A stretch of DNA of 64,000 nt from Marinomonas rhodophyticola (GTDB taxonomy: Bacteria; Pseudomonadota; Gammaproteobacteria; Pseudomonadales; Marinomonadaceae), in assembly GCF_026113935.1 (NCBI RefSeq), contig NZ_JAPEUL010000007.1, positions 124,001 to 188,000 on the forward strand. The letters are read 5' to 3'. The position numbers were made by a program, and so were the translations under genes. The notes below the pieces were generated by a model, which saw nothing but the letters and a program-made list of their open reading frames with translations, was not told the DNA's origin and searched no databases. Positions 9,921 to 18,811 of this stretch are shown piece after piece (within the stretch, counting starts at the first letter, position 1; every line of letters starts with the position of its first letter).

Positions 9921-10783
9921 TATTTTGCTTCCTCATTAAGAGCAGAGGTTAATAAGGTAGCAAAACGTACCGTAGAGGGGATGGCGCCAAAGCTCCATAC
10001 CGCTGGAATGGTCAACACTGGGTGACCTGATTGTTTTACTACATATTGCCAAAATGCATCCTGTTGCAAATGCTGTTTTACCCCTGCTGGTAAGGGTTCT
10101 ATCACGACAATCTGTGCTTTTAGGCCAATGAGTTTGTCGATACTGACTAAAGAAAATCCCCAGCTATTGGTATCGCCTTGCCAAGCGTTTTTCAAACCGA
10201 TTTTATCGACGGCTATTTTATACATGCTATTGTTGCCGAAGACTCGAACATGACGGGCATCCATAAATTGCACCAACAATAACGGTGCTGCCTCCATAGG
10301 GACTTGTTTCGACAATGTGGCTAAAGTGTCTCGAGCCGATTGAATTAGGGTGTCAGCTGCGTCTTCTCTGTGTGTGTGTTTGGCAATGATTCGGGTATAG
10401 GTTTCTAGCGCTTGCCAAGAGACCTCGTCTTTTTTGTACAAGGTAATGTTCTTGATGGGAGCGATTCGAGACAGTTGTTGTGTCAGTGATTGAAACATGG
10501 GGGAAATAAAAATTTGATCAGGTTTTAATTCCGACAGTCGCTCCATATTAGGTTGGGTACGAAGACCTAGATCGACGGTGCCTTCAGGAATCTCTGGTGC
10601 TTTTACCCAAGCGTTGTAATCGGCTATTTGCGCTGCGCCAATAGGTTTAACTCCCAAAGCCAACAGTGTTTCGGTTTGCGTCCAGTCAATGACGACCACT
10701 CTTAGGTCCTGTTCTTGAGCAAGGGAAATAGGAGACGCCAAAGTGATGACTAACATCAACAGATAAGAAAAAATTCGTTTCAT
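9920..10783 (-). CDS. fhuD: Iron-siderophore substrate-binding protein FhuD
   Basis: Periplasmic binding protein of about 287 residues, class III (helical backbone) fold. The signal peptide ([20 protein letters not shown], cleaved near LAQ) leads into the typical FhuD opening: [20 protein letters not shown], then [20 protein letters not shown]. It lies between fhuC (14-bp gap) and fhuB (overlapping), giving the order fhuC-fhuD-fhuB of enterobacterial hydroxamate operons. It captures a ferric siderophore after TonB-dependent uptake and hands it to FhuB. Specificity for hydroxamates is inferred from the family and the operon form. Confidence 0.9.
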   Translation of the reverse strand: MKRIFSYLLMLVITLASPISLAQEQDLRVVVIDWTQTETLLALGVKPIGAAQIADYNAWVKAPEIPEGTVDLGLRTQPNMERLSELKPDQIFISPMFQSLTQQLSRIAPIKNITLYKKDEVSWQALETYTRIIAKHTHREDAADTLIQSARDTLATLSKQVPMEAAPLLLVQFMDARHVRVFGNNSMYKIAVDKIGLKNAWQGDTNSWGFSLVSIDKLIGLKAQIVVIEPLPAGVKQHLQQDAFWQYVVKQSGHPVLTIPAVWSFGAIPSTVRFATLLTSALNEEAK

Positions 10784-10797
10784 GACATTCCACTTAG

Positions 10798-11562
10798 CTA
10801 ATAGGGCATGGCAACCGGATACCCTGCAGGGTGATTCAGGATGTGCATGTGTATACCGTAAATATCTTGCAATGTCTGAGGGGTAAAAAGACTCTCGACA
10901 GAGCCAGAAGCAATCATTTTTCCACTATGAAGTGCCACGATATGGTCGCAGAAGCGTGCAGCCATATTAATATCATGAATAACAATAATGACACCTAGGT
11001 TTAGTTCTCGGCTGAGCTTTTTGATCAGCTTTAGCATGTCTACCTGATGGGCAATGTCTAAGGCAGAAAGAGGTTCATCGAGCAATAAATATTGCGAGCG
11101 TTGTGCCAAAAGCATTGCCAACCAAAGACGCTGGCGTTCACCACCAGATAAGGTGTCGACCAAGCGATCTGCATAATCCATTGTGTCAGTTAATGCCATA
11201 GCTTCGTCTATATATTGCTTGTCTTGCTTGTTTAAGCGGTCCAGTAAGCCGTGCCAAGGGTAACGACCAAAACTGACGAGATCTTTGCCTGATAAACTGT
11301 CCGTTGTGGGCGTTTGCTGAGGCAGATAAGCAACCTGCTGGGCGAATTTTTTAGGCGACCAAGCTACAATAGCTTGATCATTCAAGAAAAGTTGACCACT
11401 TGTCGGTTTTTGCTGCTGGGCGAGTAATTTAAGCAGTGTGGATTTACCAGAACCATTGTGTCCCACTAATGCGTAAACCTTTCCAGCTTCAAAAGTCATT
11501 GAAACATCTGTTAGCAATACTCGGCCATCAACGCTAAACCCTAGTTTTTTCGACTCTATCAT
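10798..11562 (-). CDS. fhuC: Iron-siderophore ABC transporter ATPase FhuC
   Basis: ATPase subunit of 254 residues with a full set of motifs: Walker A GHNGSGKST (residues 34-42), Q-loop LPQQTPT, signature LSGGERQRLWLAMLLAQ, Walker B YLLLDEPLSALD and switch His in IVIHDINMAARFC. It is the first gene of the fhuCDB operon. The promoter region upstream carries an AT-rich inverted repeat, ACAAAT-N7-ATTTGT, that could be a weak Fur site. Confidence 0.93.
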   Translation of the reverse strand: MIESKKLGFSVDGRVLLTDVSMTFEAGKVYALVGHNGSGKSTLLKLLAQQQKPTSGQLFLNDQAIVAWSPKKFAQQVAYLPQQTPTTDSLSGKDLVSFGRYPWHGLLDRLNKQDKQYIDEAMALTDTMDYADRLVDTLSGGERQRLWLAMLLAQRSQYLLLDEPLSALDIAHQVDMLKLIKKLSRELNLGVIIVIHDINMAARFCDHIVALHSGKMIASGSVESLFTPQTLQDIYGIHMHILNHPAGYPVAMPY

Positions 11563-11880
11563 GCTACCAATCCGTCATGTTTTATATTGTGCGTCGTCTA
11601 TTTTAAGGCGATACATTTTATAGGTTGGTAATATTAATACAAATCATTTCTATTTGTTGTGGTTTTATTGCATGCATCGTCGCTTTTCGTAGGCCGGATG
11701 AATCGAGGAACGAAGATGTAATCCGGCGATGAAAGATTAGCCGAGGTACGAGGCGCTTTACTTGAAAATGAAAGTGATGGTTGAAGATTAACGTGACGTA
11801 CACCAACGCCTCCGTGTACGAAATTACCAAAATCATGAAGCGAGCGCTTTAACGCGTTCGTAAAAGCGTTCGTATTGTTC
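11563..11880. other. Intergenic region between fhuC and oxygenase gene
   Basis: No convincing ORF. It holds the fhuC promoter side with the inverted repeat ACAAAT-N7-ATTTGT at 11639-11657 (a possible but poor Fur box, about 77 bp upstream of fhuC), the GCCGGAT/ATCCGGC repeat unit, and two direct copies of GCGTTCGTA (11854 and 11866). Confidence 0.45.
11693..11727. repeat. REP-like palindromic unit
   Basis: GCCGGAT (11693-11699) and ATCCGGC (11721-11727) form an inverted repeat inside a GTAGGCCGGATGAA... stretch. It resembles the dispersed intergenic palindromes (REP type) of many Gammaproteobacteria. Only one copy is in this window, so its repetitive nature is inferred from general knowledge. 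Confidence 0.4.
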
Positions 11881-12660
11881 TTAATTCACTCGACCATAAA
11901 AGGTTTTGCTTGCCGCTTCTGATAGGGCAATTCCAGTGTTGTGAATTATAGGCGAGAACCGCCAGCATACGAGTGGTATTACCTTGTGTTGGTGTGACTC
12001 GGTGAATGGCATTTCGACCACGGAAAAGCACCAAAGCGCCAGTTCGATTGCTAATTCTTTGACTTTTTTCTGTCCCGCGAGAACCTCACTGACTCCGCTG
12101 TAATTCATCTCGCCAGCATCAGCATCACGCATGTTTTCAATGTATTCAAACACACCGCCACCCTCAGGCTTTTGAATTAACAAAGTAATGGCAAATGACG
12201 AGTTATCGAAGTGCCAACCTAACTCTTGGCCTTCGCTGGCGTAATGCAAATTGATAGAAGAAAGATTATCAGCGTAGTTATACAGTGCATCTTCTTCCAA
12301 CACACTGGCAAGAAAGGCTCGAAATACTTCCGAATTATAAAGCTGGCGTAGTGGTGAATCGTCATCGATTTGATCGTCCGTGATGCAGCCTTTGGACGAA
12401 ATGACCTGCTTGTTTCTCGCATGATCTGCGTCATAATTTGGATCGACATTCGTTAAGTAAACGTTATGGGTGGACTTGGTATACCAAGCGAGATCTTTTT
12501 TCGCCTCGCCTTCCTTAATAACAGCTCGAATTGCCTTATGATTGAGGAAGTCAGGCAAAACCAACGCCCCGTTTTCTGCCAACGTCTTTTTACAATTCTC
12601 TCTAAAGCCATTATCTTCAATAGGGTAAGTGGTCTCATTAATAATATTGCATAACGACAT
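11881..12660 (-). CDS. 2-oxoglutarate/Fe(II)-dependent oxygenase, HalD/BesD-like (frame locally broken)
   Basis: A 259-codon gene for a cytoplasmic 2OG-Fe(II) oxygenase. The proximal metal motif is H150-F-D152 (LGWHFDNSSFAITLLIQ). After VLAG the given frame goes wrong; the correct text RTGALVLFRGRNAIHRVTP, then TTRMLAVLAY, runs in the neighbouring frame and carries the distal His and the 2OG-binding Arg. The original frame returns for IALSEAASKTFYGRVN. Two compensating indels, near CCC 12074-12076 and near 11935-11950, explain this. The layout resembles the HalD/BesD amino-acid halogenase family, but an Asp is present where halogenases have Gly, so hydroxylation is more likely. Divergent from a LysR gene. 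Confidence 0.75.
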   Translation of the reverse strand: MSLCNIINETTYPIEDNGFRENCKKTLAENGALVLPDFLNHKAIRAVIKEGEAKKDLAWYTKSTHNVYLTNVDPNYDADHARNKQVISSKGCITDDQIDDDSPLRQLYNSEVFRAFLASVLEEDALYNYADNLSSINLHYASEGQELGWHFDNSSFAITLLIQKPEGGGVFEYIENMRDADAGEMNYSGVSEVLAGQKKVKELAIELALWCFSVVEMPFTESHQHKVIPLVCWRFSPIIHNTGIALSEAASKTFYGRVN

Positions 12661-12831
12661 TAGTGTTCCCCTTTAGGTTTTGATCTTTTATATTGCCAGC
12701 GGTACCCTCTAGATTAGTGACGTTAGCAACACAGTTAAATCAATATTTTATACACCTATCATTCATTTTTACTTAACAATAATGTTAATAAGTGATCCCG
12801 TTTTGCACAGCCTTCATTCTACGAGAGCATC

Positions 12832-13722
12832 ATGTTAAAACTGCCTAACCTGAACGGCTTAATCACCTTTATAAACGCAGCGCACACTGGCAACTTTGCG
12901 AAAACGGCAAAAGCCTTGTGTATAACGCCAGCGGCCGTCAGCCAACAAATAAAACAGCTGGAATCTCATCTAGACACAACACTGTTTGAACGCTCAAAAC
13001 TTGGTGTGGAACTGACTCAAGCAGGTCAGCAATACTTATACTTTGCCAACCAAGCGATTGAAAGCCTGCAACGTGGACAAGCCAGCTTAGACCAATTAAA
13101 GCAGCAAACGATTTTTACCTTACACACATTACCGTCAGTGGCGAGCTTGTGGTTAATGCCCAAAGTACTGCGCATAATGGAACAACACCCAGACCTAGAA
13201 ATACGAGTGGAAGCCAGCCATGCAGCGGTCGACTTCAACTTGAGCCGCTGTGATGCAAGCATCAGCTTTGGTAAACAAGACAAATCACTAAACCACGATT
13301 TTTTATTCCAAGACGAAGTACACCTCGTCGCCAGTCCATCACTCGTTAACGGAATAGCACAGGGGGATTTAGACGCATTACTGGAAAAACCAATGATCCA
13401 TATAGACTGGGGCGACGAGAATCCATATCTACCCAACTGGCAAGACTGGCTAACTGCCGCAGGTTACCACAACCGAAAATCCAACAAAGGCCCACAATTC
13501 AACCTCTCCAGCATGGCGATCGACGCCGCCATACAAGGCAAAGGCCTACTACTCGGCCAAGGACTTTTCATCCAAAATGCACTGAAAACAGGGCAACTCA
13601 TCACACTAAGCCCAATCACACTGCCACTAAGAAAAGCCTACTACCTCATCTATCCAGATAGAACCAAGAATAAAGACGGAGCAATGGGATTGATAGAGTG
13701 GTTGAAAGAGGCTGATTTCTAA
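12832..13722 (+). CDS. LysR family regulator, GcvA-like
   Basis: A 296-residue LysR regulator. The helix-turn-helix covers residues 5-60 (AAHTGNFAKTAKALCITPAA, then VSQQIKQLESHL). The effector domain is of the GcvA type (TLPSVASLWLMPKVLRI, then DLEIRVEASHAAVDF). It is divergent from the oxygenase gene with a 171-bp AT-rich spacer, the classic layout of a LysR regulator and its target, so control of the oxygenase is a reasonable inference. The ligand is unknown. Confidence 0.9.
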   Translation: MLKLPNLNGLITFINAAHTGNFAKTAKALCITPAAVSQQIKQLESHLDTTLFERSKLGVELTQAGQQYLYFANQAIESLQRGQASLDQLKQQTIFTLHTLPSVASLWLMPKVLRIMEQHPDLEIRVEASHAAVDFNLSRCDASISFGKQDKSLNHDFLFQDEVHLVASPSLVNGIAQGDLDALLEKPMIHIDWGDENPYLPNWQDWLTAAGYHNRKSNKGPQFNLSSMAIDAAIQGKGLLLGQGLFIQNALKTGQLITLSPITLPLRKAYYLIYPDRTKNKDGAMGLIEWLKEADF

Positions 13723-13866
13723 GATTAAGGTGTTGGCATTGTTGGTGAACTTTAATAGAAAGGGCATTTAATTAGCATGAATTAGTCCGTTCTAATAAAA
13801 AGCAAGTTGACCAAGCTCTTAGTACTGGTTAGCTTTTATAGAACATATTTTAAGCATGGATAGTTC

Positions 13867-16759
13867 ATGGAAAACCAAGATAAGAACGAAGCAAATATTT
13901 CTGTAGATTTAACTTTCGATCAAGTGATAGAAGAGTCTCACTACATTCGAGGCCTTTTTTACAGATAAAGACAGTGTGAAGCTGTTAGCTGAGTGGTTAC
14001 ATGAAGATTATGGAATTAACAAAGCCGCCTCACGACTTGCTTTAAAATATATTATTCCTTTTGTACTAAACAGACTATCTCAACTTGGTAAAGTGGTAGC
14101 TCAGTCTTGGATAAATAAATTACATGATAATTTATCCCACAGACCCTTGTATGAAAAATTGAGCCGCACGTTACTCGATACCTTGAAAACTCATACAGAT
14201 AAGACTTATCAAAGCGCTATGCAGGTAGCCGATTCTGAACAGTTAAAGCTGCTACAAGCAACACCAAGTTGGATTCAACTTAATGCTGAACAACAAGGTC
14301 TAGTGCATCTACTTTTGGCACAAGAAAAAAACCATCAGCAACAACTTGGTATTAGTAATGATCTACATCACCTCATTGATTTGCTTTCATTTGATTTAGA
14401 TTTGAAGTCCGTTGAGCAGCTCAAATCCCAAGCTGAAAACGTAGAAAAAGGCAGTGCTATTTGGTTGACCTACTTTAAGCAACATTCCGATTTAATTGGC
14501 CGTGATGCTCAGCTGAATCGACTCGACGAATTTTATGATCAAGAAACCATGTTTAGCTGGTGGGCCATATCTGGTGCAGGCGGCATAGGTAAAAGTCGTT
14601 TAGCTTTAGAATCCATTGCTCGTCATGATTACCTTTGGGATGCGGGTTTTTTACACGCCTCAAAACTCGATGTACCTGATGCTTTGCATAAATGGATGCC
14701 GTTACAACCCACGATTATAGTTATTGATTATGCGGCTTCATATAGTAAACAAATTGCTAATTGGTTAGACCATATAATTCGACATAAAGACAATTATCTC
14801 TGTCCTGTGCGAATTTTAATATTAGAAAGGGAATACAAAAAACAAGATTGGTGGGAGCACCTAACCACAGGGTCTAGCGCAGCCTTAGTCCGCAAAAATG
14901 CTTTTTATACACAAGCTGATCCACTTGAACTTATGCCGTTGAACAAAACGGACCAACAAACAGCGCTCGCCAGTTTTTTATCTAGCTTAGATGCTAATGG
15001 CAAACTTCCTGAAAAAGACAGCGCGATTTGGGAAACAATCCATGAACTCACCACAAAAGGCAGTCCATTATTTTTAGGCATGGTTGCCATCGTATTGGCG
15101 CATAATGAACTTGCGGATATTCGTCAATGGCAACATCTAGACCTTCTGGACAATATATACAGTAGAGAAAAGCAAGCATGGCAACGCCAATTAGCAGACC
15201 TATCTAAACAGCAGCAAGAGCAAACCATTAACCTATTAGCCTTTTCTACTTTCATTGGTGGCTTTGATTGGGACAATCATAAAGAGGAAAGTATCCAAAC
15301 TTTGCTTGCTTGCGAGTTAATCGACTCAAAAAGAGATATAACAAAAGTTCGCCAAAGAATGACATTACTAACCGGTCATGAAGCAGGTTATCTCCAGCCT
15401 GACCTAATTGGAGAATACTTCCTTTTACATCATGATTTATTTGAAGACGACGATGTACTAAAGCATGCCTTCTCACTCTCCCAAAACATCACTCTACAAA
15501 ACCTCATTCGTTGTGCAACCGATTACCCTGAAAATAAAAAATCTTTTATATGGTGGAAAAAATTATTATCTACAGCCAAAGAAAAAGATAAAACTGAGAT
15601 ATTATATGAAACTGCTTTTCGCATAGTAAGTAGACTAATCATAAAAGCAATTTATAAAGTTTCATTGGATGTTTGGTTGCCAGCCCTTAAAAAAATAGAT
15701 GATAAGAAAATTCATGCTCGTGTCCTAACTACCATAGGGAGGGTTTATTATTGGATGTCTAATTACGGAATGGCATCTGATTACTGGAAACGATCCTTAT
15801 CAATTCAAAAAGAAATCGGTGATAAAAAAGGAGAAGGTGCAACTTTAAATAATATATCGTTGATATTCCAAATGAAAAGTGAATATGAAACAGCATTACA
15901 GTATCAAAAAGACTCATTGGCTATTCAAAAAGAAATTGGTGATGAGACTGGGGTTGGTATAACTCTAAACAATATGGCAATTAATGCAAAAGCTCAAGGT
16001 GATTACGACTTGGCAATGAACTATTTACAGGAGTCTATAGTTACTCCCATGGACAAGTTAGGTGAAAGTGTAACTCTAAATAGTATGGCTGCTATCGCTC
16101 ATGCCAGAGGTAATAGTGATGTAGCACTAGAACTCCTCGAGAAGTCTTTGAAGACTTTAGATGGAGTTGGGAATAAGCTAGGGATCGGCTCAATATTAAA
16201 TAACATTTCACAAATTTATAGTATCAGAGGAGATGTTGATACTGCATTAATTTATTTGAAAAAATCCTTAATGATAAGAGAGGAAATTAAGGATATATTT
16301 GGGTTGGGGACAACACTAAATAATATTGCTAATGTTTATCAAGCCAGAGGAGAATATGATATGGCATTGAAATGTTTGCATAGATCTTTGGTGATAAGGA
16401 ATGAGATTAATGATAGATTAGGAAAAGGAGTGACATTAAATAATATGGCATCTGTCTATAATAGCAAAGGTGATTATAGTGCTTCATTATGTTATTCGAA
16501 AGAGGCTTTATGTATTCAAAGGGAGGTTGGGGATAAAGAAGGTATTTGTGCAACTTTATTTAATTTAGGACATTTTTATTATCAAAATAGCCAAAAAGAA
16601 GATGCTATAACTGCTTGGCTAGAAGTTTATCAAATAGCTTCATCAATGGGGTTGAAACAAGCATTGGATTCGCTAGAAGAATTGGCTAATTATTTGAATT
16701 TATCTGGGGGAGTGTATGCATGGAAAGCATTATTAGATAAAAGAAATAGTCAAAGTTAG
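13867..16759 (+). CDS. STAND-type P-loop NTPase with C-terminal TPR repeats (frame broken near start)
   Basis: Large cytoplasmic protein of about 963 residues. ATG 13867 begins MENQDKNEANISVDLTFDQV; the frame breaks between 13941 and 13961 and continues EAFFTDKDSVKLLAEWLHED. A helical N-terminal region of about 190 residues leads into an NB-ARC/STAND-like NTPase: HSDLIGRDAQLNRL, Walker A SGAGGIGKSR (near residue 200 counted from 13976) and Walker B TIIVIDYAA. A winged-helix-like region follows, then about eight TPR units (residues 578-900) with the recurring pattern EIGDxxGxGxTLNNxA and a 40-residue period. Codon use becomes very AT-rich in the TPR part. Such STAND-TPR proteins act as regulated switches, some in phage defence; no nuclease, TIR or protease effector domain is visible. 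No operon partner. Confidence 0.8.
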
Positions 16760-17186
16760 AATAGTGGAACGTTTAAATTCTAGTTGTTGCTTGTTAGGTC
16801 TTGTTTTTTCTATATCTGGGTTAGCTATTTCTTGATCTGACCCCACGGCATTGGATGAAACCCACCAAAGCCGATCTACACTTTCTGAACTCATACCACG
16901 GAAGAACGAACTTCGACGCAATCCTGATTGCGCGACCCTATGGAGTTTCAGGGGCAGTTAAAGATATCCTTTCTCACAACAGCGAAAACAATCTATGCCT
17001 TACGATATAACGAGCGTAGGAAGCAATCATGCACCTATGAAAAGAATCAGGCATTAAAGATCTTAAAGAGACCTTTTGGTTACTTTTGCGGCTCTGGGCA
17101 AAAGTTAAACGCCCAGCAGGGCGGAATAAAGGCTGTGATTACAAAGCGTTCGAATGGAAACAGTCAAAACCATAACCCCTCCCTAA

Positions 17187-17211
17187 CCCTCCCCTTGAAG
17201 AAAGGGGAGGG
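17187..17211. repeat. Perfect 10-bp hairpin repeat (CCCTCCCCTT/AAGGGGAGGG)
   Basis: A perfect 10-bp stem with loop GAAGA and no following T run, so not a terminator in either direction. The sequence belongs to a common class of G/C-tract palindromes found between genes. Confidence 0.55.
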
Positions 17212-17307
17212 AACAAAACCGCTATATACGTCAAATGACGTATACGCCTAAGTCATTTCGCGCATACCTTTCCAACGGTGTTTTTTTAATACTGGCTTTG
17301 CGGATTT

Positions 17308-17323
17308 GAGGTGTTAACACCTC
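17308..17323. promoter_or_regulatory. Perfect palindrome upstream of urtA, candidate operator
   Basis: GAGGTGTTAACACCTC is a perfect 16-bp palindrome, 49 bp upstream of the urtA start codon and just downstream of or inside the expected promoter. Its dyad form fits a dimeric regulator. It does not match the NtrC consensus (TGCACC-N5-GGTGCA). The regulator is unknown. Confidence 0.45.
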
Positions 17324-17371
17324 GTCTAAAAAATCAACAATATTATAAATCACAATAGGACGGCTCCAACT

Positions 17372-18655
17372 ATGAAAATCAAAACGCTTACTTCTGCGAT
17401 TGTGCTCTCTGGTGCAACGCTTATTGCGCTTCCTTCACTGGCGGCAGACACAATCAAGGTCGGTGTGTTGCACTCCTTGTCTGGCACCATGGCGATTTCT
17501 GAAACCACGCTAAAAGACACTGTCTTGATGATGGTGGATGAGCAAAACAAAAAGGGTGGTTTGTTAGGTAAGAAGATCGAAGCTGTGGTGGTTGACCCAG
17601 CATCAAACTGGCCATTGTTTGCAGAGAAAGGACGCGAGTTATTAACCAAAGACAAAGTGGATGTGATTTTTGGTAGTTGGACATCGGTTTCTCGTAAATC
17701 GGTATTGCCAGTATTGGAAGAGTTGAACGGTTTGATGTTCTACCCAGTTCAGTACGAAGGCGAAGAGTCGTCTAAAAACGTGTTCTACACAGGGGCTGCG
17801 CCAAACCAACAGGCGATTCCTGCGGTGGATTATTTGATGAATGATCTTGGCGTAGAGCGTTTTGTGCTAGCCGGAACTGACTATGTTTATCCTCGTACCA
17901 CCAACAAAATTCTTGAAGCCTATCTAAAAGGCAAAGGCGTTGCTGAACAAGACATCATGATCAACTACACGCCATTTGGTCATTCGGATTGGCAATCGAT
18001 AGTGTCGGATATCAAAAAATTCGGCAGTGAAGGTAAGAAAACAGCCGTGGTTTCTACCATCAATGGTGATGCCAACGTGCCTTTTTACAAAGAGTTGGGT
18101 AACCAAGGTGTGTCTTCTGAAGACATCCCAGTGGTGGCGTTCTCTGTGGGTGAAGAAGAGCTTTCTGGTTTAGACACGAAACCATTAGTTGGTCACTTGG
18201 CGGCTTGGAACTACTTCCAAAGTGTGGAAACACCAGAAAACGAAGCTTTTATCAAAGCATGGCATGAGTACACCAAGAATCCTGACCGTGTCACCAATGA
18301 CCCAATGGAAGCGACTTACATCGGTTTCAAAATGTGGGCTAACGCCGTAACGAAAGCCGGTACCACAGACGTTGATGCGGTGGAACAAGCCATGATAGGA
18401 CAAACCGTGCCTAACTTAACGGGCGGTGTGGCGGTGATGAATAAAAACCACCACTTGAGTAAGCCGGTACTGATTGGCGAGATCCAAGACGACGGTCAAT
18501 TTGAAGTGGTTTGGGAAACCGATGGCGTGGTGGCGGGTGATGCTTGGTCTGATTTCTTGCCAGGTTCTAAAGACCTGATTTCAGATTGGACGGCGCCAAT
18601 CAAGTGCGGCAACTACAACACCAAAACTAAGACATGTTCTGGTCAGAATTACTAA
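17372..18655 (+). CDS. urtA: Urea ABC transporter, substrate-binding protein UrtA
   Basis: Periplasmic urea-binding protein, 427 residues. The signal peptide (MKIKTLTSAIVLSGATLIAL, cleaved after LPSLAA) leads into the type I periplasmic-binding fold: IKVGVLHSLSGTMAISETTL, then FGSWTSVSRKSVLPVLEELN and LMFYPVQYEGEESSKNVFYT. These segments are characteristic of UrtA. AGGA at 17357-17360 lies 11 bases before the ATG. It is the first gene of urtABCDE, itself followed by the urease genes, so it supplies urea for hydrolysis. A stem-loop after the gene may set its expression above that of the membrane subunits. Confidence 0.96.
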   Translation: MKIKTLTSAIVLSGATLIALPSLAADTIKVGVLHSLSGTMAISETTLKDTVLMMVDEQNKKGGLLGKKIEAVVVDPASNWPLFAEKGRELLTKDKVDVIFGSWTSVSRKSVLPVLEELNGLMFYPVQYEGEESSKNVFYTGAAPNQQAIPAVDYLMNDLGVERFVLAGTDYVYPRTTNKILEAYLKGKGVAEQDIMINYTPFGHSDWQSIVSDIKKFGSEGKKTAVVSTINGDANVPFYKELGNQGVSSEDIPVVAFSVGEEELSGLDTKPLVGHLAAWNYFQSVETPENEAFIKAWHEYTKNPDRVTNDPMEATYIGFKMWANAVTKAGTTDVDAVEQAMIGQTVPNLTGGVAVMNKNHHLSKPVLIGEIQDDGQFEVVWETDGVVAGDAWSDFLPGSKDLISDWTAPIKCGNYNTKTKTCSGQNY

Positions 18656-18681
18656 TTTGACCCATTCCCAGGGGTAACCTC

Positions 18682-18725
18682 GACTCTCTGTCTAGCAGGC
18701 TAATAAGCGAGTTAGCCAGAGAGTC
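18682..18725 (+). terminator. Long stem-loop between urtA and urtB (partial terminator/processing)
   Basis: GACTCTCTG (18682-18690) pairs with CAGAGAGTC (18717-18725). An inner GGCTAA/TTAGC stem lies inside it, and ACTTTTTA follows. The T tract is short, so it may reduce read-through or protect the urtA transcript rather than end it. That arrangement is usual between a binding-protein gene and its permease genes. Confidence 0.55.
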
Positions 18726-18811
18726 ACTTTTTACCTTCGAGCAAGCTTCTGATTTCTTTCTTAGCGTTGTGTTTCTGAATGCTAGCGTAATAAACCTACG
18801 ACACTTGGAGT

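Larger units (their letters stand above)
16760..17371. other. Repeat-rich intergenic region before urtA
   Basis: A gap of 612 bases without a credible gene. A stretch near 16835 reads TTGATCTGACCCCAC, a string I associate with ends of IS200/RAYT-type elements. A small reading frame without ribosome site spans 16852-17012. The hairpin CGCCC-AGCA-GGGCG lies at 17110-17123 and another at 17187-17211. The last 100 bases hold the probable urtA promoter with a perfect 16-bp palindrome. It looks like a graveyard of mobile palindromic repeats bordering the STAND gene. Confidence 0.5.

Noticed and set aside
11881..12660. Assignment of the 2OG oxygenase as a halogenase
   Set aside because: The metal motif is HFD with Asp present; halogenases of this family have Gly there to make room for chloride.
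13867..16759. Assignment of the STAND protein to a named antiphage (Avs) type
   Set aside because: No nuclease, protease, TIR or other known effector domain is visible, and the TPR sensor alone is not diagnostic.
16928..17251. 107-codon open frame between the STAND gene and urtA
   Set aside because: It runs through two palindromic repeats, has no ribosome site and a composition unlike the neighbours; it is non-coding repeat DNA.
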